Assembly (NCBI GenBank): GCA_949127705.1
Contig: CASBQJ010000480.1
Span: 1-5,216, forward strand
Source of the DNA: Synechococcales cyanobacterium PMM_0085
Lineage (GTDB): Bacteria; Cyanobacteriota; Cyanobacteriia; Elainellales; Elainellaceae
DNA length: 5,216 nucleotides
Reading direction: 5' to 3'
A program made the translations under genes and the position numbers. The notes beneath the pieces were generated by a model. That model made no database searches. It was given only the letters and a program-made list of their open reading frames with translations, and had not been told where the DNA came from. Shown in pieces: positions 1 to 5,216 of the stretch; the stretch's first letter is position 1; the number at the start of each line of letters is the position of its first letter.

Positions 1-962
1 AGGTTGGGGGGCGACATGAAAGGAATGGAGAAGCGCAGGACGTGGCGGGCGACCCAGGCGGTGATGGGGTTGACGCGGTAGAGCACGACTTGCGGGATGC
101 CCATCAGGGCAATTTCCAGGTTAGCGGTGCCCGATTTGGTAATGGCCAGGTCGGCGGCGGCGATCGCCTGTTGCGATTGCCCGGTAACAAGGGTTGCCTG
201 CAAGCCATACTGCTGAATGGCGGCTTCAATTGGGGCGCGGAAGCATTCTAGGGACAGCGGAATCCAAAAGTGGGCTTGGGGCAGTTTGGCTTGGATTTGG
301 CGGGCAGCCGCGCCAATAATCGGCAGCAGTTGTTTGATTTCTTGCCGCCGGGATGCGGGCAGGAGGGCGATCGCCACTTGGTCGGGGGGAATGCCAAGCT
401 GCTGACGGGCGGCGTCGCGGCTAGGGGCGGTGCTGAGCTGATCGACCAAGGGGTGGCCGACGTAGCTGACCTTGGCACCTTGCTTTTGGTAGTAGCGCGC
501 CTCTTCTGGGAAAATAGCCAGCAGGCGATCGGTAATGTTGACCACTTGCTGCGTATTGCCGCCGCGAAATGACCAGACCCATTCTTGGGGCGCAATGTAG
601 TAGGCGACCGGGACGCCGGGGAGATACTGACGGGCGTAACGGCCAATCCGCGAGTTGGGGCTAAAGTAGTCGATTAAGACGATCAGATCGGGTGGGTATT
701 GCTGCAAATACTGCTGGGCTTGCTTTTGCAGCCGTAGGGTGGGGATGATGAAGGGAATGGCTTCGCTAATGCCAATCGACCCAATGGCGGCGGTATTGCC
801 CAGCAGTGTGGCTCCGGTAGCGGCGATGCGATCGCCCCCCAGTGCCAAAATTTCTAGGTCTAGCCCGAGCTGTGCTGCCTGCCGATACAGGGCCTCAATC
901 AAGCGTGCCCCTTGCATATCGCCAGAGACTTCGCCCGTGCTAATAAAAATGCGCGCCTTCAT
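1..962 (-). CDS. lpxB: Lipid-A-disaccharide synthase LpxB, 3' end cut off by the window
   Basis: LpxB (GT19 family) is a peripheral inner-membrane glycosyltransferase. It joins UDP-2,3-diacylglucosamine to lipid X, giving the beta-1,6 lipid A disaccharide. The frame is open for 320 codons from the ATG at 962-960 to the left edge. Visible family motifs are STGEVSGD (residues 8-15, like AGEASGD of E. coli), IDYFSPN (97-103), YYIAPQEWVW (121-130, where E. coli has YVSPSVWAW), YVGHPL (167-172), LPASRRQEI (201-209, E. coli LPGSR) and KSGTANLE (276-283), the last in the nucleotide-sugar-binding half. Compared with about 382 residues in E. coli, roughly 60-70 C-terminal residues lie outside the window. 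The ATG overlaps the lpxA stop as ATGA, and AAGGA at 969-973 is a well-spaced Shine-Dalgarno, so translation is probably coupled to lpxA. Confidence in the family is high; the motif differences look like normal cyanobacterial variation. Confidence 0.95.
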   Translation of the reverse strand, partial: MKARIFISTGEVSGDMQGARLIEALYRQAAQLGLDLEILALGGDRIAATGATLLGNTAAIGSIGISEAIPFIIPTLRLQKQAQQYLQQYPPDLIVLIDYFSPNSRIGRYARQYLPGVPVAYYIAPQEWVWSFRGGNTQQVVNITDRLLAIFPEEARYYQKQGAKVSYVGHPLVDQLSTAPSRDAARQQLGIPPDQVAIALLPASRRQEIKQLLPIIGAAARQIQAKLPQAHFWIPLSLECFRAPIEAAIQQYGLQATLVTGQSQQAIAAADLAITKSGTANLEIALMGIPQVVLYRVNPITAWVARHVLRFSIPFMSPPN

Positions 963-1795
963 TCCTCGTCCTTGACCTCGTTCTTGGCCAGCTTGCGCCC
1001 TGGGATGGTGCCACGTCGTCCTGGCAGCTGGCTTTGCTTCAGAAATTGGTGCAGGTGCCGGAGCGATTCTGTGTCGGGCAACAGGTCAAACTGTTCGAGC
1101 GCTTGCGGTAACGTGAGGCCAGATCGGTAGAGCAACCGGAAGGCTTTTTTGAGCGATTGGAAGGTTTTACCGTTGTCGGTTTCGATTAGGCCAGAGCGGC
1201 GCAACCCGACTAGATTGAGCGATCGCACTCGGGCTGGGTTGCCTTCTACCAGCATATAAGGCGGCACATCGCGGTGAATCCGACTCATGCCTCCCACCAT
1301 CGCCTGCCGGCCAATTTGGACAAACTGATGGATGCCCAACACGCCGCTAATGGTGGCACGCGATTCAATTCGCACATGGCCGGCTAGGGCTGTGCTGTTG
1401 GCAATCACTACCCGGTCTTCAATCACGCAATTATGCCCCACATGCACGTAGGCCATCAGCAAATTGCCGTTGCCGATAATCGTTGCTTCCCCTTCGTAGG
1501 TAGCCCGATTAATGGTGACATACTCTCGAATCAAGTTATTGTCGCCAATTTTGACGTGGGTTTGGGAGCCGTTGTATTTTAGGTCTTGCGGCTCTAGCCC
1601 AATGGCAGCTCCAGCAAAAAATTGGTTATTTGCCCCAATTTCAGTTAATCCATCCAATACAACATGCGGGCCAATTACCGTCCCGGCTCCCACTTTAACG
1701 CTGCCGCCAATCACGGCATACGCTCCCACCTGAACCGTAGGGTGCAGTTCAGCGCTGGGATGAATTACTGCGGTGGGATGGATCAGGGTAGTCAA
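959..1795 (-). CDS. lpxA: Acyl-ACP--UDP-N-acetylglucosamine O-acyltransferase LpxA
   Basis: LpxA is a cytosolic trimer that moves a 3-hydroxyacyl chain from ACP to the 3-OH of UDP-GlcNAc, the first step of lipid A synthesis. The protein has 278 residues (E. coli 262). Residues about 5-185 form a left-handed parallel beta-helix of hexapeptide repeats, starting IHPTAVIHPSAELHPT. By spacing to E. coli, the catalytic base His125 is H121 (in YVHVGHNC), His122 is H118, His144 is H140 (LAGH) and His160 is H156 (IHQF). The C-terminal helical part contains LLYRSGLTLPQAL (221-233); the last 25 or so residues are a charged tail. The acyl-ruler residue Gly173 of E. coli corresponds to G169, which favours a long acyl chain. 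The start is TTG, chosen because the fabZ stop lies in the same frame only six bases upstream and the next Met is far inside the helix. No Shine-Dalgarno is visible. Confidence 0.96.
   Translation of the reverse strand: MTTLIHPTAVIHPSAELHPTVQVGAYAVIGGSVKVGAGTVIGPHVVLDGLTEIGANNQFFAGAAIGLEPQDLKYNGSQTHVKIGDNNLIREYVTINRATYEGEATIIGNGNLLMAYVHVGHNCVIEDRVVIANSTALAGHVRIESRATISGVLGIHQFVQIGRQAMVGGMSRIHRDVPPYMLVEGNPARVRSLNLVGLRRSGLIETDNGKTFQSLKKAFRLLYRSGLTLPQALEQFDLLPDTESLRHLHQFLKQSQLPGRRGTIPGRKLAKNEVKDEE
969..973 (-). promoter_or_regulatory. Ribosome binding site of lpxB
   Basis: AAGGA on the minus strand ends six bases before the ATG at 962-960, and lies inside the last codons of lpxA. It is the only clear Shine-Dalgarno in front of a gene in this window and supports the ATGA-overlap start of lpxB. 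Confidence 0.55.
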
Positions 1796-1801
1796 GGTGT
1801 G

Positions 1802-2320
1802 TTAGTCCACCAACGAAAACATCAATTCGCCTTCTGCTGCTAATTGTCCATCGACTTCGGCTCGCCCGTGCATTTTGCCAAACCGACGTTTTTTCACCCA
1901 AAGCAGTTCCACAGTCATAATCAGCTGATCGCCTGGGACAACAGGCCGACGAAATCGTACCTTATCGATTCCAGCAAACATGAACAGCCCATCTTGAACA
2001 TCTGCCATTTGAGTTAGCACAATGCCCCCCACCTGTGCCATTGCTTCCACAATTAACACACCTGGCATAATGGGTCGCCCTGGGAAGTGCCCTTGAAAGT
2101 GGGGCTCGTTAAAGGTGACATTTTTGATCCCGACTGCTAATTTTTCGGGGATAAAGTCCACAATTCGATCGACTAATGAAAAGGGATAGCGATGGGGCAA
2201 CAGTCTGTGGATGTCCTCCACCTCAAACACAGTTTTTGGCGGCGCGCCATTCACTGCTACCGATTCCGGCTCGGACTGCACATGGGGTGAGACAGGGTGG
2301 AGGTCAGTCAAAATGGACAT
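1802..2320 (-). CDS. fabZ: 3-hydroxyacyl-[acyl-carrier-protein] dehydratase FabZ
   Basis: FabZ is a cytosolic hot-dog-fold enzyme of type II fatty acid synthesis that converts 3-hydroxyacyl-ACP to trans-2-enoyl-ACP. The 172-residue product carries LPHRYPF (41-47), the catalytic histidine H78 in GHFPGRPIMPG, and the catalytic glutamate E92 in VLIVEAMAQ. The core (about 31-172) has normal length. The first 30 or so residues are a low-conservation, Pro/Ser/Glu-containing extension without a signal peptide. I chose the ATG at 2320; a GTG at codon 31 (2230-2228) would give a minimal FabZ and cannot be excluded. The bases just upstream are pyrimidine-rich with no Shine-Dalgarno. Its place between lpxC and lpxA couples it to lipid A synthesis, because FabZ and LpxA compete for the same 3-hydroxyacyl-ACP pool. 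Confidence 0.96.
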   Translation of the reverse strand: MSILTDLHPVSPHVQSEPESVAVNGAPPKTVFEVEDIHRLLPHRYPFSLVDRIVDFIPEKLAVGIKNVTFNEPHFQGHFPGRPIMPGVLIVEAMAQVGGIVLTQMADVQDGLFMFAGIDKVRFRRPVVPGDQLIMTVELLWVKKRRFGKMHGRAEVDGQLAAEGELMFSLVD

Positions 2321-2434
2321 GGGGATAAGAGGGGGTTACACGTATAAAGTTAGGAAATCGTTTTGTATGGTCAGCAACATGTGGCGGAACATGTTGCTGA
2401 CCATACACAGAACGGACTAAGGGCATAGAACGGG
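2321..2434. other. lpxC-fabZ intergenic region
   Basis: This 114-base stretch is the longest gap in the window. Its centre is the inverted repeat described separately. The 43 bases between the hairpin and fabZ contain an AT-rich part with TTTATACG on the minus strand (about 2341-2348), which loosely resembles a -10 box, but I find no convincing -35 partner. The rest, next to the fabZ start, is a C/T-rich run. No short reading frame here looks like a gene. Confidence 0.7.
2364..2407. repeat. Perfect 19-bp inverted repeat with 6-base loop between lpxC and fabZ
   Basis: The arms are 2364-2382 and 2389-2407, identical as reverse complements (TGTATGGTCAGCAACATGT), separated by GGCGGA at 2383-2388. 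Four further pairs (2359-2362 with 2411-2414) could form beyond a small internal loop. The repeat lies in the 114-base gap between the lpxC stop and the fabZ ATG, inside the presumed operon transcript. On the minus strand the second arm is followed by AAACGATTTCC rather than a U-run, so it is not a standard intrinsic terminator. Possible roles are an RNA-processing or stability hairpin, attenuation, an operator, or a small palindromic mobile repeat. The sequence does not decide among them. Confidence 0.9.
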
Positions 2435-3352
2435 CTACGAGTGTGCGCCGATCGCCGCCAGCCGGCGTGCCAACTCGACATGGAGGTGATGGCTGGCTTT
2501 ATAGGCCAACACATGAGCTACGGGCATCGGGCCCAGTAAACTTAAATCTCCTATTAAGTCTAAAAGTTTATGACGCACTGGCTCATTTGGAAATCTTAAC
2601 GGTGGATTTAGCCATCCTTCTTTGCTGCAAACCAGGGCATTCTCTAAGCTACCACCCTTGATCAGCCCCATGGAGCGCAATTGTTCAACTTGGTGGGCGA
2701 GGGCAAAGGTGCGGGCGGGGGCGATCGCCTGCTCAAACGGTTCGTGCTGCGGCGACCAGCTCACCCATTGGTTGCCGATGGCGGGCAGCTCGAAGTCGAT
2801 CCCGTAGGTAAAGCGCAGGTCGGGCGACGGCAATGCCGCCACAAACGCATCGCCTTGGTAAACCCAGACGGGTTCGCGCAGGGTGGTGTGTGAACAGGGG
2901 GTCAACTGGGGAGTTACTTTAGCAGAGACGATCGCCTCTGTCCAGACTTGGGCAGAGCCGTCCAGCAACGGCACCTCGGGGGCATCGATTTCAATTCGGG
3001 CATTGTCTACGCCCATGGCGGCTAGGGCGGCTAGCAGATGCTCTACTGTGCGCACGCTAGCCTCTCCATCCAGCAGTTCGGTCGAAAGGGCGGTTTGGTG
3101 CACCGAATCAACGGTAGCGGCCACTTGGGGCGCTCCTGGCAAATCGACCCGCACAAAATATCGGCCTGCGCCCATCGCCGCTGGCAGCACCCGCACCTGC
3201 GCTAATCTGCCCAAATGCAGGCCGATCCCCGATTGCTCAAACCCCTGTGCCAATGTATGTTGAACCTGATTCAACAGCCCAGGACTCTGTGGCAGAACTG
3301 CCTGAAGCCCGAAATCCGTCCCCTGAGACTGTGTGATTACCTGCTCCATCAT
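2435..3352 (-). CDS. lpxC: UDP-3-O-acyl-N-acetylglucosamine deacetylase LpxC
   Basis: LpxC is a cytosolic zinc enzyme that removes the N-acetyl group from UDP-3-O-acyl-GlcNAc, the first irreversible step of lipid A synthesis. Counting from the ATG at 3352 (305 residues), the zinc ligands are H105 (in VEHLLAALAAMG), H261 and D265 (in RHKLLDLIGD). The catalytic E104 precedes H105, and H288 in KASHH matches E. coli His265. PARTFA (about 212-217) is the substrate-binding segment, and the N-terminal half shows SGIGLH and PLLDGSA. The start is uncertain: TTG at 3376, ATG at 3352 and 3349, and TTG at 3274 are in frame. The last would give the usual N-terminus, while the ATGs add about 25 residues. 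I prefer an ATG, although no strong Shine-Dalgarno is present. The protein ends soon after the KASHH helix, so the C-terminal tail that targets E. coli LpxC to FtsH is missing. Confidence 0.95.
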   Translation of the reverse strand: MMEQVITQSQGTDFGLQAVLPQSPGLLNQVQHTLAQGFEQSGIGLHLGRLAQVRVLPAAMGAGRYFVRVDLPGAPQVAATVDSVHQTALSTELLDGEASVRTVEHLLAALAAMGVDNARIEIDAPEVPLLDGSAQVWTEAIVSAKVTPQLTPCSHTTLREPVWVYQGDAFVAALPSPDLRFTYGIDFELPAIGNQWVSWSPQHEPFEQAIAPARTFALAHQVEQLRSMGLIKGGSLENALVCSKEGWLNPPLRFPNEPVRHKLLDLIGDLSLLGPMPVAHVLAYKASHHLHVELARRLAAIGAHS

Positions 3353-3417
3353 CGATCCCGCAAACGTTACACCCAAATCATGCTGCTCAACAGCAAGTCC
3401 AGACTATTGACACCCGC
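3353..3417. other. omp85-lpxC intergenic region
   Basis: These 65 bases separate the omp85 stop from the preferred lpxC ATG (41 bases if the TTG at 3376 is used). I see no hairpin followed by a U-run, hence no intrinsic terminator. This fits read-through from omp85 into lpxC. A five-codon frame (ATG at 3381) occurs here in another frame, too short to call. Confidence 0.5.
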
Positions 3418-5216
3418 TTAGAACCGTTCCCCAATGCCGAAGTGAATGCGACTGTCGCCTTCATCATTCAACGCGTAGTCTACTCGAATTGCGCCCAACG
3501 GAGACTGAACCCGAACCCCAATGCCGAAGCCCACACCGCTGCCCGGTTTATCGCGAACGACAGCAGGTTGACCCGGAACATCAGACCCAGTACCCAGGTC
3601 GGTACCAAAGTCTACAAACAGTGCTCCTCCTACAATCGAAAAGATCGGGAACCGATATTCTACTGTGCCCAGCACAAAGGCTCGGCCACTGCCCACTTCG
3701 CCAGAGTCGTAGCCCCGAACTGAGTCGGTGCCCCCTAATGAGAATGCCTCGTAGGGCGGCAAATCACCCAGAACAACGCCCCCCTGAACGTTGAAGGCCA
3801 GGGTTTCGGCTCCATCGGTAAAATTGGTAAAGTTTACCGGGATGTAGCGGCTATAGTTGCCCCGCAAGCGGTTGAACAAGATGCCGCCTTGCCCCACCGG
3901 AATCGTCTGGTCAGTCCCGAACCGCATCAAGTATCCACTGGTAGGAGCCATGGGATTGTCACGCCGATCTTGAGTGGCGCTGAACTGCAACAGCAGCAAA
4001 TCGTCTACGCCCCCACCACTGAAACTGAGGTCGTTGCCCAGTTCGTCTCGTCGAGCCAGTTCGCCATCGGCATCTTGAATGCGGACGTTTTGATACTGGA
4101 TGCCCGCAGAGGCGCGCCAGCCGTTGTCCAGCGGACGGCCAAAGCTAACGCCGCCACCAATCCGTCGGACGCGGGGGCGATCGCCATTCGACAGTTCTAC
4201 TTCTGTATCACCGCCTTGAAACACTAGCGGAATCGATCGCCGACTAAAACCATTCACGGTATAGGAGGTGCGGTATGGGTCTCCGGCAATCCAGGGGTCG
4301 GTAAAGTTGACGTCAAATAGCAAGTCGCGCTCACCCAGCTGGATTTCGGCTCCTAGGCTTTGGTTATTGCCCCCCAAGTTTTGCTGCTGATAGCTGACGG
4401 TGCCAAACAAGCCGCTGGCCGAGCTAACGCCTACCCCAGCTGCCAAAGAGCCAGTGCTGCGCTCTACCACATTGACCGTGACATCGACCTGATTTGGATC
4501 TTGGCCAGGGTTGAGGGTGACCTGCAAATCGTCAAAAATGCCGAGACCAAACGCTCGTTGCAAGTCGCGCTGAATCTGTTGCTGGTTGAATACATCCCCC
4601 GAACCCGATTCAAACTCTCGCGTAATGATGTAGGGCTTAGTCCGCCCTTCGATCGGGTTGCCTTCATCATCCACCAGCTCGCCATCAGACGTCAGAAACT
4701 GCACGTTAATGTCTTCGATGATGCCTTCAGCCACCGTCAGCGTGACAACCCCCTCGCCGCTGACTTGGGGCGCATCGATAATTTGAGCCAAGACATAGCC
4801 ATTGTCTTGATACCACTTGTTAATAATCCCGATACCCCTTTGCAAGCGGTTGAGGTTTAAGGTGCTGCCATACTGCGGCGCAAAGGCTTCATCTACCACC
4901 GTTTGGGGCAAAACCTGATTCCCTTGAACCCGCACGGTGGTTAAGACCGGGTTGGGCTGAACTGCAAAGGTGACCCGAACGCCGAGCGGGGTGTCTTCCG
5001 GCACGGCCTGCACGTTAGAAAAATAGCCTGTGGCAAAGACTGCATTGATGTCTTGCTGCAGCTGCGATCGCGTGGTGGTAAACCCTGGCTTAGTTTGAAT
5101 CGCGTTGTATACCTCTGTTTCTAGGTCACCCGTCACACCGGAGACGACCACTTCCGAAACCAATACGCGTGGCTCTGGATCCGTCGGGGTGGGTGACGTT
5201 GGGGTGACAGTAGGAG
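3418..5216 (-). CDS. Omp85/BamA-family outer-membrane assembly protein, 5' end cut off by the window
   Basis: This is the core of the outer-membrane beta-barrel insertase, homologous to BamA and chloroplast Toc75. The frame is open through the right edge, giving 598 visible residues. Numbering from the TTG at 5163 (a codon for Leu inside the gene, not the likely start), a Pro/Thr-rich linker (TPTSPTPTDPEPR) precedes three POTRA domains at about 1-72, 73-148 and 149-236. A 16-strand-type barrel follows, about 237-581. Visible marks are RVQGNQVLP opening POTRA 2, DRRDNPMAPTSGY (399-411), VRGY (482-485; the conserved lid-loop motif of Omp85 proteins) and a C-terminal Phe in HFGIGERF, the outer-membrane sorting signature. 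POTRA 3 carries a polar acidic/Gly insertion (about 157-176). The signal peptide and true start lie beyond the window. Its location directly ahead of lpxC links protein and lipid A delivery to the outer membrane. Confidence in family is very high; the exact paralogue cannot be told from this sequence alone. Confidence 0.96.
   Translation of the reverse strand, partial: PTVTPTSPTPTDPEPRVLVSEVVVSGVTGDLETEVYNAIQTKPGFTTTRSQLQQDINAVFATGYFSNVQAVPEDTPLGVRVTFAVQPNPVLTTVRVQGNQVLPQTVVDEAFAPQYGSTLNLNRLQRGIGIINKWYQDNGYVLAQIIDAPQVSGEGVVTLTVAEGIIEDINVQFLTSDGELVDDEGNPIEGRTKPYIITREFESGSGDVFNQQQIQRDLQRAFGLGIFDDLQVTLNPGQDPNQVDVTVNVVERSTGSLAAGVGVSSASGLFGTVSYQQQNLGGNNQSLGAEIQLGERDLLFDVNFTDPWIAGDPYRTSYTVNGFSRRSIPLVFQGGDTEVELSNGDRPRVRRIGGGVSFGRPLDNGWRASAGIQYQNVRIQDADGELARRDELGNDLSFSGGGVDDLLLLQFSATQDRRDNPMAPTSGYLMRFGTDQTIPVGQGGILFNRLRGNYSRYIPVNFTNFTDGAETLAFNVQGGVVLGDLPPYEAFSLGGTDSVRGYDSGEVGSGRAFVLGTVEYRFPIFSIVGGALFVDFGTDLGTGSDVPGQPAVVRDKPGSGVGFGIGVRVQSPLGAIRVDYALNDEGDSRIHFGIGERF

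Noticed and set aside
42..646. Several reading frames of 60-130 codons on both strands within the first 650 bases
   Set aside because: All overlap the continuous lpxB frame, which shows family motifs throughout; none resembles a known protein.
2341..2348. Possible -10 box for a fabZ promoter (TTTATACG on the minus strand)
   Set aside because: Only a partial match and no TTGACA-like element at 16-18 bases upstream, so I do not call a promoter.
2359..2414. Reading the lpxC-fabZ hairpin as a Rho-independent terminator
   Set aside because: Neither strand has a T-run after the stem (AAACGATTTCC on minus, CAGAACGG on plus), and the stem is longer and less GC-rich than usual.
2883..3263. A 126-codon plus-strand frame
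   Set aside because: It is antisense to lpxC, whose zinc-ligand motifs lie in the same bases; its composition looks like a frame shadow.
3429..3529. The 14-base sequence CCCCAATGCCGAAG occurs twice, 87 bases apart
   Set aside because: Both copies encode the same FGIG barrel-strand motif in the same omp85 frame, so protein-level similarity explains them.
4360..4860. A 166-codon plus-strand frame, the longest on that strand
   Set aside because: It is antisense to the POTRA-coding part of omp85 and shows no recognisable domain or upstream signals.
5161..5163. TTG at 5163 as the start of omp85
   Set aside because: The frame stays open to the right edge and encodes the Pro/Thr-rich linker expected upstream of POTRA 1; a start here would lack the signal peptide.

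Overview
The window is the outer-membrane biogenesis cluster of a cyanobacterium. Every gene lies on the minus strand, so transcription runs from the right edge to the left edge: omp85 (5' end cut off), lpxC, fabZ, lpxA, lpxB (3' end cut off). The cyanobacterial assignment rests on seven perfect copies of the HIP1 octamer (GCGATCGC) in 5.2 kb, the gene order omp85-lpxC-fabZ-lpxA-lpxB, and an Omp85 with a Pro/Thr-rich linker, three POTRA repeats and a barrel of cyanobacterial type. Base composition is moderately GC-rich. I do not name a genus.

Region by region. Bases 3418-5216 encode the POTRA and barrel part of Omp85/BamA, the outer-membrane protein insertase. A 65-base gap follows, then lpxC (2435-3352), the deacetylase that commits material to lipid A. 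Bases 2321-2434 are the only sizeable non-coding stretch; they hold a perfect 19-bp inverted repeat with a 6-base loop. Then come fabZ (1802-2320), lpxA (959-1795, TTG start six bases after the fabZ stop) and lpxB (1-962, start codon overlapping the lpxA stop as ATGA). No plus-strand gene is supported.

How the genes work together. LpxA, LpxC and LpxB carry out steps 1, 2 and 5 of the Raetz pathway to lipid A. FabZ dehydrates 3-hydroxyacyl-ACP, the same pool from which LpxA takes its acyl chain, so it sits at the branch between phospholipid and lipid A synthesis. Omp85 inserts beta-barrel proteins into the membrane whose outer leaflet contains the product. lpxD and lpxH-type genes are not in the window.

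This is a largely conserved housekeeping region and I see no new enzymatic system. The item most worth a second look is the long perfect hairpin between lpxC and fabZ. Secondary points are the uncertain lpxC start and the in-frame fabZ/lpxA junction.
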